The notes below the pieces were generated by a model, which saw nothing but the letters and a program-made list of their open reading frames with translations, was not told the origin of the DNA and ran no database searches. From UBA9647 sp049522195 (GTDB lineage: Bacteria > Bacteroidota > Ignavibacteria > UBA10030), in assembly GCA_049522195.1 (NCBI GenBank), contig JBEKOB010000022.1:1-56865 (forward strand): 56,865 bases of DNA. Reading direction: 5' to 3'. The position numbers and the translations under genes were made by a program. This document shows positions 26,510 through 34,585 of this stretch, in pieces (the stretch's first letter is position 1; each line of letters starts with the position of its first letter).

Positions 26510-29080
26510 CTATTTCAGCAGAACCATTTTCCTCGTCATAACGGATGTTCCTGCCTGAAGCTGGTACAGATAGATTCCGGAAGCTACAGTTTCTCCCCGA
26601 TTGTTTTTTCCATCCCAGATGGCGGTATGCGTCCCGGGCGTCCCGATTGCATCGACCAATGTCGCCACTTCGCGACCGAGCATGTCATATACCTTCAAGG
26701 TCACTTGGCTGATCCCTGACAGCTGATAGCTGATCGCCGTTGATGGATTGAACGGGTTTGGATAATTTTGGCGCAAGTCAAATGTAGCGGGTATAGAGGC
26801 AGTCACCGGCTCGACGGCTGTCACCGTTCCTTTGGCAACCTGTAGCTGCGCAAAGTAAATGGTTCCTGATGTGATTTTAGAACCTGACGGGTACATCAGC
26901 TGGAAACTGTCAAACCGCAACATCCCTTCGAGTTTTCCATTCCCCAGCCAGGTGCCGAGAGTGTCCGTATCAAAATTCCATTCCACCAATTTCCAGCCGA
27001 CCCAATTGATGGGGGTCCACTGATTGACCTCGTGGTTCTGCGTGGTTCCGGCAGGAAAGGCGTCGACACTATCGTCAACGGCGAAGCGGAACAGGGTTCC
27101 ACTTCCATCTCCGTAAAGATAGACCTGTAATCTCGTTCCCGTTTTATTCCAGGTGACCGAGCGGCCTGTCCCACCACTCAGATATTCCCGAATGAGCCAG
27201 TCTGTTGCCGTTTTTGTGTTCCAGTAATAGCTTAATCGACCCGACTTGGAAGTCGAGGGCAAAATGCTCAGCGTTGTGATGGAATCGCGCGCGAAGCCTG
27301 CGCTATCAATTCCTATGGTACTGCCACTTGTGGCCGGCTGGTACCACGAGGCGACCGAAGTAGCAAAGTCTTCTACACTCGTCAATTGCAGGTCAAGAGG
27401 AGCAATCGTAAATGTCCACAGCGGAGTCGAAGCAGGGATCGCGTTGCCGGAGATGTCCGTGAGTCCGCTAATCCGCACCTTGTAGTTTCTTCCAAGTTTG
27501 AGGCCTCCCTGCGGAAAGATGTTGATCCCGCCATGGCCGTTCGACTCGAAGTACTGAAGTGTGAGTTGACGATTCCCAGTGCCCACTTCCTGCACGACGA
27601 CGTTGGAAGAGGTAATAGACTTTGGATCGAGCGGCTCGTCGAATGTGAAATTGATAACGCTGTTCGAGGCAGCAATTGTTGAAGCGTTGGGAGGATACGC
27701 AGATACCACTACCGGGGGCCAAACGTCCACGGGACGCGTCCTGAAGGTGATTTGAAATGCATCACCCGCAACGCCGTCGGAGTTTCCGTCGAGTAAGAGA
27801 CCATTTTTCGTGTGGGTTGTCGGCTGGGATCGCGCTGAAGAGTCCAACCGCAGGAGATAAGTAGTATTAAATGGCAATACAACCGAGTCTGGTTTGAAAA
27901 CAAGGACAGTATTGTTGTTGGACCAGAGAAAGGCACCTTTGACCTTGGGACTCAACGAAAAAGCGGTGCGGACTGATGCTGTGTCCATTATCCGTGAGAA
28001 AACAAGCGTGATTTGACCTGAAGCCGCAAAAGACGTATCCTTGTTCAGTGGAGTGGAGGAAATCACAAAAGGCGGAAGAGTTGATTCCAACTGTTTGTCC
28101 GAGAAGAGGGTCCCGCCCGCTGGCATATTAATTTGAACCGAATCAACATAGTAGTTTGGAGTCTCAAGAACGAGTGTATGTGGACCGGCCCGAAGGCTAT
28201 CAAACATGTAGAAGCCATTATGATAGAAATCGCCCCTGTAGACAATATTCTCCGGTAGCAATCGGACTCGCACGGCATCGATCATCTTTCCTGTCCCCAA
28301 CTCGGAGATGATGCCCGCAACGATGCTGAGGGTATCTGCAGGAACCCCGAAGTATTGGAGGAATGCATCCCGTATCGCATATGCCTCCATTTTGAGGCAG
28401 CTGTTATTCATCAATAGACGTGTCTGTGGATAATAATCGTGGAATTCACCTTCGGAGAGTTCGCCCGGCATCTGAAGGCCGCGCAGCACTCCGAGCGTAT
28501 AACCTCCGTTGCTCCCACCGTAAAATGTCCAATCGAGAACCTTCAGGGACCTCTGTGTTCGCATCTTGTCCCTGATGTTTGGGCCGAGGATATCAGCGAT
28601 GTTCCATGCTTCTTGCGTTTCTGGCTGGCCTGTGCCAGGGCCGTACACGGGATCGCCGCCAGTGACCACTTTTTCCCGAACCATGATCATCGAGTAGTTG
28701 GTCGATGTGTTTGAGGTGAGCCCGGTAGCGTTGCTGTGAATTGAGTGGAACCAGTTCACATTGTTCGCGTTTGCTGTTGCCACCCGTGCAGCGAGCGATG
28801 GCTCAGCGTCCGTCGGGTAATCATTCGTATTGCGCGTGAGGATGACCCATGCCCCCTTCGCTTCAAGGAGAGGCTTGAGCCACAACGCTTTTTCAAAATT
28901 GCTTTCAGATTCCCAGAAGTTCGTCCCCGGATCAGGGACAACGTGACGGTCTGTTGCTTCAAAATACCCGCCATGCCCGGGATCGATGCATATCTTGATG
29001 CCAGACAGATCGGTTTTCTGGGCGAGGGCTGAGCTCCAGACGAGTAGGGAGAGGGCGAGGAGAATCAGTGATTTCTTCAT
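26510..29080 (-). CDS. T9SS-secreted N-acetylmuramoyl-L-alanine amidase with Ig-like domains
   Basis: 856 residues from ATG 29080 (GAGGAG about 6 nt upstream; the start overlaps the preceding stop by 4 bp). Signal peptide 1-20. Amidase_3 domain about 28-235: zinc His36 in CIDPGHGG, His115 in FHSIHSN, and a catalytic-type Glu210 in PGELSEGEF. Then come SbsA/Big-like Ig domains (about 330-560, with FVISSTPLNKDTSF and PVVVSAYPPNASTI), a beta-sandwich region, and a T9SS type A sorting domain (NYPNPFNPSTAISYQL ... GIYLYQLQAG ... KMVLLK). The enzyme cleaves the bond between MurNAc and the peptide stem; here it is a surface or secreted enzyme rather than a division amidase. It is the last gene of the long minus-strand run. 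Confidence 0.92.
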   Translation of the reverse strand: MKKSLILLALSLLVWSSALAQKTDLSGIKICIDPGHGGYFEATDRHVVPDPGTNFWESESNFEKALWLKPLLEAKGAWVILTRNTNDYPTDAEPSLAARVATANANNVNWFHSIHSNATGLTSNTSTNYSMIMVREKVVTGGDPVYGPGTGQPETQEAWNIADILGPNIRDKMRTQRSLKVLDWTFYGGSNGGYTLGVLRGLQMPGELSEGEFHDYYPQTRLLMNNSCLKMEAYAIRDAFLQYFGVPADTLSIVAGIISELGTGKMIDAVRVRLLPENIVYRGDFYHNGFYMFDSLRAGPHTLVLETPNYYVDSVQINMPAGGTLFSDKQLESTLPPFVISSTPLNKDTSFAASGQITLVFSRIMDTASVRTAFSLSPKVKGAFLWSNNNTVLVFKPDSVVLPFNTTYLLRLDSSARSQPTTHTKNGLLLDGNSDGVAGDAFQITFRTRPVDVWPPVVVSAYPPNASTIAASNSVINFTFDEPLDPKSITSSNVVVQEVGTGNRQLTLQYFESNGHGGINIFPQGGLKLGRNYKVRISGLTDISGNAIPASTPLWTFTIAPLDLQLTSVEDFATSVASWYQPATSGSTIGIDSAGFARDSITTLSILPSTSKSGRLSYYWNTKTATDWLIREYLSGGTGRSVTWNKTGTRLQVYLYGDGSGTLFRFAVDDSVDAFPAGTTQNHEVNQWTPINWVGWKLVEWNFDTDTLGTWLGNGKLEGMLRFDSFQLMYPSGSKITSGTIYFAQLQVAKGTVTAVEPVTASIPATFDLRQNYPNPFNPSTAISYQLSGISQVTLKVYDMLGREVATLVDAIGTPGTHTAIWDGKNNRGETVASGIYLYQLQAGTSVMTRKMVLLK

Positions 29081-30000
29081 TGTTGCTCCTCGTACTCTAG
29101 AATGATGATGGCGCCGTCGGCAGAATTGCACACGATTTTGTTCTCCGTTGGAGAGCACTGGGGATTAAGCTCCATCACACCTGCGGTCGATGTAAGCTGA
29201 ACCACGTTCTTCCCATCAGGCGAAACGGCGAAAATATCCGATGAAAGAAGCTTGTGGCCGTCATCTTTATCATTCATATAGACAATCCATCTCCCCGATC
29301 TGGTCCATGAAGGTGCATCCCGGCGTCCCAGCCTGCTGACAATCGTCCCTCTCAGATCACAAACGAAGGCGCCTCGGTCCGCTTCGTATGCGACGATCTG
29401 TTGCTTGTCGGGGGAAAGAACAGGCCAGACATAACTCCCGTTGCCGAATGGGTCGAGGAGAGTCTTGGCGCCATTCACGTTGAGCGCGATCTTCGTGTCT
29501 TCGATTCCGAGAATGGCTACGTTGTTGACGCTCGCTGTCTTCGGTAATCCTTCTATCTTAGCTTTTGCAGAGTACACGGGCACGTTTTCCGAGAATGAAG
29601 GGATGGGAAGATCCGAGCCGGACGCGAGCTGCGATGCTGATCGCTTCGCCAGATTCATCAGGACTACATCCTGTTTCCTTGTCCGCCCGGAATTTATGTA
29701 TGTCGTTCGCCGATAGATGATCCTCTTGCCGTCATTCGAGAGGTTGAACGCGAGCCCTGACTTCGGGTCGGAGGTAATCTGTCGAACGGACCGGGTCTTG
29801 GGAGAATACTCCCAGATGCCGTTACCGTCGAGATTTGTGAAATAGATCAGGCCGCCTGTAGGTGAAAACTGCGGATGCGACCAGGCCTGCGAACGCGAGA
29901 GAGCCAGCTTCTCGGTTCGCTTAATACTGATCTGGGCCTGAGCGCCTGAGGCGCACATGATGGTCAACAGAAGAAGAAATGAAATACTAGAACGAGTCAT
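29077..30000 (-). CDS. Exported TolB/PD40-like beta-propeller protein
   Basis: 307 residues with a signal peptide (1-22, ISFLLLLTIMCASGAQA). Repeated blades carry the PD40 pattern: HPQFSPTGGLIYFTNLDG, AFNLSNDGKRIIYRR, WPVLSPDKQQIVAYE, APSWTRSGRWIVYMND and LNPQCSPTENKIVCN. It is likely a periplasmic six-bladed propeller serving in binding or scaffolding, with no catalytic residues. Translationally coupled to the amidase gene (ATGA overlap), so it may assist or bind products of that enzyme. 147 bp separate it from the small membrane protein gene upstream. Confidence 0.85.
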   Translation of the reverse strand: MTRSSISFLLLLTIMCASGAQAQISIKRTEKLALSRSQAWSHPQFSPTGGLIYFTNLDGNGIWEYSPKTRSVRQITSDPKSGLAFNLSNDGKRIIYRRTTYINSGRTRKQDVVLMNLAKRSASQLASGSDLPIPSFSENVPVYSAKAKIEGLPKTASVNNVAILGIEDTKIALNVNGAKTLLDPFGNGSYVWPVLSPDKQQIVAYEADRGAFVCDLRGTIVSRLGRRDAPSWTRSGRWIVYMNDKDDGHKLLSSDIFAVSPDGKNVVQLTSTAGVMELNPQCSPTENKIVCNSADGAIIILEYEEQQ

Positions 30001-30147
30001 GATCTTTTTCTCGATTTTCGTGATCTGAGGTGATGCTAAGGTGTAGAGTTAATTAAAGCAAAGAATCCGTTCGAAGCAACGTACTTGGTCCCGGGCGCGC
30101 TATATCTGAAGATTCAAGATGTCGACGATCGTCAGCATGCTTGAGGC

Positions 30148-30291
30148 TCAGTTTCCTTCTTTTTTCGTTGATCGGGAGAGAAGGTCTTTCAGATCCTGAA
30201 CGCCGATGACAGTAATCACCACAGCCGTTCCGAAGAAAAGCAACGCGGAGATAACGAACACGATGAACCACATGAGCACTGAGGTGTCCAT
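30148..30291 (-). CDS. Small single-pass membrane protein, likely symporter partner
   Basis: 47 residues from ATG 30291, with GGAG 9 nt upstream inside the end of the symporter gene, whose TGA is only 4 nt away. A short N-terminus, one long hydrophobic helix (about 7-36, MWFIVFVISALLFFGTAVVITV), then a charged tail (QDLKDLLSRSTKKEGN). Several sodium:solute symporters are encoded with tiny membrane partners of this shape, so an accessory role is the best inference. The tight coupling and intact frame support it as a real gene despite its size. Confidence 0.75.
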   Translation of the reverse strand: MDTSVLMWFIVFVISALLFFGTAVVITVIGVQDLKDLLSRSTKKEGN

Positions 30292-30295
30292 TGAA

Positions 30296-31786
30296 TCACG
30301 CTCCTTCCTTTTGCGCCTGCAGGAGGACAGGCGGGTGCGACCGCTGGGTGAGGAGCGATCCGATGACCATTCCAAGCACAGCGAGGATGAAACTCATGAG
30401 CCCGGAGAAATTGACATCAATAAGAAAGAGCATTGATTGCGGGAGAAGCCCTTTCAACTGTTCCAAAACCAGAAATCCAATGGGAGCGATGGCACCAAAT
30501 CCCAGCGAGCAGTACGCGCCGACGACGTTCGCACGCTTCCAATAGAGTCCGAAGGCCACACACCCGAACGCACCTGCGGCGTACATTGCACCCGTGATTG
30601 CGATGTACTGGAATGCCGTTGCCGGAAGCTCGTAGAACAAGCCAAAGACCAGAATGAAAATCCCGATCAACGTCGAGATGATTCGGCTCAGTCGAATAGT
30701 CGTCTTCTCAGAAAACTCTTTCTTGCTGAGTGGTGCGAGGATGTCACGGGTAGCGACGGAACTCCAGGCGAGCATGTAAGCGCTGTATGTCGACATCGAA
30801 GCGGCCAGCATGCCGGCGATCATCAATCCCAGAAAGCCCGAAGGGACAACGGCGCCCAGCAGCCGCGGCATCGCTGTTGTGGGATTGAGCGATGGACCGA
30901 ACATCGCCAGCGCAGCTACTCCCCAGAACATAGGAATCATATATCGTCCGGCGAGGGTAATGCCGGTGAAGAGAAACACTTTCCGGCCAACTTCGGGGCT
31001 CTCCGACGCAAATGATTTCGATACGGCTGGCTGGTTAAGCGCGGAGATTGCGACACTTCCAATCATCATCCACAGCAGGAAACTCCATCCGAACCGGGGG
31101 TTGACGATCGGATTGACACCCGCCTGGCCGAATTGCTCGATGACCACTTTGCCTACGGTGGCAAAGTCGACGTGAATGAGGACGAAGAGTGTTGCAATGA
31201 GCATCCCGAACGTAAGGAGCACAAACTGCATGAAATCGGTGATGACAACTGAAAACATGCCCCCCAGCACCGTATAGCTGATGACGATCAGGAGCATGAC
31301 GGACATGACGATGGCGAGCACATCCGGACTGAACCCCATTGTCTCAGTAAGAAAAATACCATCCATTCTCAGAAAAACGCCCATATTGAGGACCCCGCCG
31401 AGGAAGAGCAGAATGCCCCCGAGAAGCCGGACGCGCTTCCCGTAGCGAAGCTCATAAAATTCCGGTATGGTAATAATCTTCAGGCGTCTTAAGCCTGAGA
31501 CGATGAATCCTGTCTTCCCTATGAAGAGGTACCCGAAGACGCCGACGATTCCAAGGGCGAAGCATGAGAGTCCGGTGACGTACCCAAGTTCTCCGAAGTA
31601 CATAAACGTTACAACCCCGATTTCGGTGGCTATGAGCGTGGCCGAGCCAAGCGCCACCTTGACTCTTCTTCCGGCGACAAAGTATCCTTCCATGTTCTCG
31701 ACGTACCGCTTTGCACGTATTCCGACGAAAACGGAGATCCCCAGATAGGCGAAGAGAATGATCCAGTCGATAAGATGAAAGTTCAT
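30296..31786 (-). CDS. Sodium:solute symporter (SSS family)
   Basis: 496 residues from ATG 31786; a longer frame from a TTG at 31843 has a non-hydrophobic leader and is less likely, though neither has a strong ribosome site. Thirteen or so hydrophobic segments. The SSS signatures are visible: FAYLGISVFVGI in TM1, GYFVAGRR, GGMFSVVITDFMQF in the core, and SAYMLAWSSVATRDI. The family imports sugars, amino acids, sialic acid, pantothenate and others with Na+. Position between NamZ-like and amidase genes favours an amino sugar or cell-wall fragment as substrate, but this is context only. Confidence 0.93.
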   Translation of the reverse strand: MNFHLIDWIILFAYLGISVFVGIRAKRYVENMEGYFVAGRRVKVALGSATLIATEIGVVTFMYFGELGYVTGLSCFALGIVGVFGYLFIGKTGFIVSGLRRLKIITIPEFYELRYGKRVRLLGGILLFLGGVLNMGVFLRMDGIFLTETMGFSPDVLAIVMSVMLLIVISYTVLGGMFSVVITDFMQFVLLTFGMLIATLFVLIHVDFATVGKVVIEQFGQAGVNPIVNPRFGWSFLLWMMIGSVAISALNQPAVSKSFASESPEVGRKVFLFTGITLAGRYMIPMFWGVAALAMFGPSLNPTTAMPRLLGAVVPSGFLGLMIAGMLAASMSTYSAYMLAWSSVATRDILAPLSKKEFSEKTTIRLSRIISTLIGIFILVFGLFYELPATAFQYIAITGAMYAAGAFGCVAFGLYWKRANVVGAYCSLGFGAIAPIGFLVLEQLKGLLPQSMLFLIDVNFSGLMSFILAVLGMVIGSLLTQRSHPPVLLQAQKEGA

Positions 31787-31846
31787 AGGGCTGTGTTTGA
31801 GTGGTTGGCTCGCTCTGAATAAAAGATTCGTTGTCGGAGTCAAGTA

Positions 31847-33052
31847 TCAGTACATCAAATACTTCGACCGAATGTCCCCGAATGCTCTGAGTTCTTCCGC
31901 CCATCCTTCACAGATTTCGTCGGGATGGTACCCTCGCTCGAGCTGTTGACGCACCGACTTATTTCCCGTAAGAATGTCGAATCGCCTGTTGCGGAAAACC
32001 GTTTCCGTGGGGTGTGCGCGTTTGAAGGCCGAGAGAACTGCAACACCGAGATGCACAGGCCTGACGGCGTTTCGATCAACCACAGAAAGACGTATGCCGC
32101 GGCAATGGGTGCCTTCGTATTTGGGTTCGCTTGCTGTCCCGGGAATCTCTGTAGGAGTAAATTCCGCCCCGGAAAATTTCACGCCGGGTGTATTGAACGC
32201 CGAGAGTTCCTTGAGAAGTCTATCAGGATTTGCCCACGGCGCGCCGAGGATCTGAAACGGAGTAGTTGTTCCCCGGCCTTCGGAAACAGATGTGCCCTCA
32301 ACAAAGCAAATCCCCGGATAGATCACCGCGGTTTCAAGTGATGGCATATTCGGAGACGGGGGAGTCCAGCTCAGGCCGGTTTCATCGTACCACAACGATC
32401 TCTGCCATCCCTCCATTTCGACCACCTGCAGCGGAGCCTTCACGCCGTTGGCCAGCCAGCCTTCGTCATTCCACAGTCGGGCGAGCTCTCCGATTGTAAG
32501 GCCATGGGTGACGGGAATAGGCATCCATGCGACAAACGATCTGAGTGAAAGGATCCGGACAGGTCCGTCGAAGGAAAGACCCCGGATGGGATTTGGCCGG
32601 TCGAGAATGATAAAGGGAATGCCATGTTCGGCCGCCGCTTCCATCGCAAGCGCCACCGTCGAGATGAAGGTGTAGAACCTCGCACCGACGTCTTGGATGT
32701 CGCAGACCACGACGTCTACTCCGTCAAGCATTTCGGAAGTTGGCTTGTGGATTTTTCCATAGAGGGAATAGACCTGGATGCCATAGCGCGGATGCAGCGC
32801 GTGGTCAACGACCTCGCCATCAGGAATATCCCCTGCGATTCCGTGTTCAGGGCCATACAGCGCCCTTAGTTTGCAGAGTCCCGAATCGGCAAGCGCGTCG
32901 ATGATCGAGCGACCATCGGAAAGGCGTCCGGTGTGATTGGTCAGGACGCCGACCCGTTTGCCGTCGATGAGATCGGATGCTTCATGAAGAAGCCGGTCGG
33001 CTCCGATGCGTACTGTGTACTTCTGTGTCGATGCAACTGCGATATTTGTCAA
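31847..33052 (-). CDS. DUF1343 protein, NamZ-like exo-beta-N-acetylmuramidase
   Basis: 401 residues from TTG 33052 (GAAGG about 7 nt upstream), 1 nt after the preceding stop. Family hallmarks are present throughout: GKRVGVLTNHTGR, RALYGPEHGIAGDI, VYSLYGKIHKPT, DVGARFYTFIST, FIILDRPNPI, SPNMPSLETAVIYPG and EGTSVSEGRGTTTPF. Members characterised in Bacillus and Tannerella remove terminal MurNAc from peptidoglycan fragments. Unlike those exported enzymes this one shows no signal peptide, so it may act in the cytoplasm on imported disaccharides; alternatively the start is wrong, but no upstream leader is in frame. It sits between the HGSNAT-like gene and the symporter. Confidence 0.93.
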   Translation of the reverse strand: MTNIAVASTQKYTVRIGADRLLHEASDLIDGKRVGVLTNHTGRLSDGRSIIDALADSGLCKLRALYGPEHGIAGDIPDGEVVDHALHPRYGIQVYSLYGKIHKPTSEMLDGVDVVVCDIQDVGARFYTFISTVALAMEAAAEHGIPFIILDRPNPIRGLSFDGPVRILSLRSFVAWMPIPVTHGLTIGELARLWNDEGWLANGVKAPLQVVEMEGWQRSLWYDETGLSWTPPSPNMPSLETAVIYPGICFVEGTSVSEGRGTTTPFQILGAPWANPDRLLKELSAFNTPGVKFSGAEFTPTEIPGTASEPKYEGTHCRGIRLSVVDRNAVRPVHLGVAVLSAFKRAHPTETVFRNRRFDILTGNKSVRQQLERGYHPDEICEGWAEELRAFGDIRSKYLMY

Positions 33053-33053
33053 T

Positions 33054-34154
33054 TCAGACCTTCAGGAAAAGTTTACGCCGGTACATCCAGTAGCAGAGAA
33101 GCCAGCCGATGAGAATAATCATTGTCGAATAGAGTATGGACCCGATGGTTGGACCGGCGAGACTGGCAAAACTCTTATAGAAATAGCCGGTCAGTGACGT
33201 CATGGCTCCCTTATAGGAAACTCTCCAGGAAAGCATCACCCAGCGAACAAGGAGTCCTGTGAAGACATACAGGGTGATGGCGTTCATGCCGTAGACGATG
33301 AGAGGAAACGCGAGCTTCGACATCTTGCGGACTTCGATGACCCAATAAAACAAAAGGAAAACCAGGCACGACCAGCCGGATGTAAACACCGCGAACGAAG
33401 ATGACCAGAGAATCTTATTGAGAGGCACCACAAAGTTCCACAGAAGACCAAGAACAATGCCGGTCGCACCGGCGATGGCCAGCATCCGCATCACAATCTT
33501 CTGATCGGTCTGTTTCATCAGGAATCGCCCCGCGAGCACGCCTGAGAGAACTGTCGAAATGCCCGGTATCATGCTGATGATTGTTTCCTTGTCCTCGGGA
33601 ACGAGGATAAAGCTGTCGAGGTATTGTGCCGCGTTGACATCACGGTCGAACGACCCGGGGATGACGCCCGGCCCATGAACGATCGCCAGTATAGCCCACC
33701 AGACGAACAGAAGCGTTACGCCGATCGCCGCTTGCCAACGGGCTCTGAGCGGCAGCAGCAAATAGACGATGAAGTAAAGGACCCCGATTCGCTGAAGAAT
33801 GCCGAAATGAAGCACAGGTGCGTTAATCGATGCAGACTTGAGGAACGCGCCGAGGAGATACAACAGCAGCGCGCGTCTCGCAGCGATCAGAATTCCTTTC
33901 CAGGCCGATACTCCGTGTTCGCGCCGTTTTGCGTCGCTGAACGGCATCGCCATTCCGACTGCAAACAAAAAGAAAGGGAAGATTAGATCGGCGAACGTGC
34001 ATCCGTGCCATTCAGCGTGGAACAGCAGGCTCGGCACAACAGCCGGGTCCCAGGTGCCGGGGTTGTTCACAAGTAGCATCCCGGCCACCGCAAAGCCCCT
34101 GAAGGCATCGAGTGACGTGAGCCGCTGGGGGAGAAGGAGGTGGTTCTGGGTCAT
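33054..34154 (-). CDS. HGSNAT-like (DUF5009/YeiB-type) membrane acyltransferase
   Basis: 366 residues from ATG 34154; an extension to 34211 runs into the flanking repeat and is rejected. About ten TM helices. The N-terminus LTSLDAFRGFAVAGMLLVNNPG and the EWHGCTFADLIFPFFLFAVG segment, with its conserved His, are the signatures of heparan-alpha-glucosaminide N-acetyltransferase relatives; in that family acetyl groups from cytoplasmic acetyl-CoA are transferred across the membrane to glucosamine. With neighbouring NamZ, PIG-L and chitinase genes, re-acetylation of amino sugars is plausible. Its stop is 1 nt from the NamZ start. The repeat 33 bp before its start may have displaced the original promoter. 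Confidence 0.9.
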   Translation of the reverse strand: MTQNHLLLPQRLTSLDAFRGFAVAGMLLVNNPGTWDPAVVPSLLFHAEWHGCTFADLIFPFFLFAVGMAMPFSDAKRREHGVSAWKGILIAARRALLLYLLGAFLKSASINAPVLHFGILQRIGVLYFIVYLLLPLRARWQAAIGVTLLFVWWAILAIVHGPGVIPGSFDRDVNAAQYLDSFILVPEDKETIISMIPGISTVLSGVLAGRFLMKQTDQKIVMRMLAIAGATGIVLGLLWNFVVPLNKILWSSSFAVFTSGWSCLVFLLFYWVIEVRKMSKLAFPLIVYGMNAITLYVFTGLLVRWVMLSWRVSYKGAMTSLTGYFYKSFASLAGPTIGSILYSTMIILIGWLLCYWMYRRKLFLKV

Positions 34155-34585
34155 GGGTGCGTTTTCAGTTTTACGTTGCAGAATGTCACTTGGATATTGG
34201 AGATTCATCATTCGACATTGGACATTGCCACTGCACCATCACGCAAATTGAATTCACTTGTCTTTGCTTTAGACAGTTCTAAGTTGGTGAGCAACAATCA
34301 GCTTGAGGGAACCCAACAATGGCTAACAACTCAACCACCTCTAGAAAGTACGATCTGGAGGATCGGCTTGTCGATTTTGCTGTTCAACTGATTGCTCTTG
34401 CAGAATCCCTCTCCTCTTCGAGGACCGGAAATCTTTTGGCAAATCAGTTGATCCGATCAGGAACATCACCTGCTCTCAACTACGGCGAAGCACAAAGCGC
34501 GGAATCACGCAGGAATAGGCAATGAATTGGGTGATTCTTGACAATTTCCAATGTCCAACGCCCAATATCCAATCGTGAAGTGTTG
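34155..34585. mobile_element. Iterated-word island carrying a truncated four-helix-bundle gene
   Basis: A 431-bp break in the minus-strand run. The left flank (about 34187-34230: TTGGATATTGG, then GACATTGGACATTG) and the right flank (34541-34573: CAATTTCCAATGTCCAA, CCAATATCCAA) are inverted with respect to each other and share the words ATTGGATATTGG and GACATTGG. Between them lies a plus-strand gene remnant of the S23/IVS four-helix-bundle family. The same words form a solo inverted repeat at 46858-46962. It reads as an inserted element; no transposase is present and target duplications were not identified. Confidence 0.6.
34319..34525 (+). pseudogene. Truncated four-helix-bundle (S23/IVS-type) protein
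   Basis: 68 residues from ATG 34319 (GAGGGAA 9 nt upstream). KYDLEDRLVDFAVQLIALAE and the following NLLANQLIRSGTSPALNYGEAQ and SAESR segments are diagnostic of the family found in 23S rRNA intervening sequences and as free-standing genes; related Avd proteins serve retroelements. The family is usually about 115-125 residues; this copy diverges after SAESR and stops four codons later, losing the last two helices. Only the first part is homologous, so it is probably a decayed gene. It is the only plus-strand gene between 26.5 kb and the end. Confidence 0.85.

Noticed and set aside
26701..26740. CTGACAGCTGATAGCTGATC string resembling the iterated words at 5.73 kb
   Set aside because: It lies inside the amidase sorting domain, where it encodes the expected SYQLSGIS residues in frame, so no separate element is claimed.
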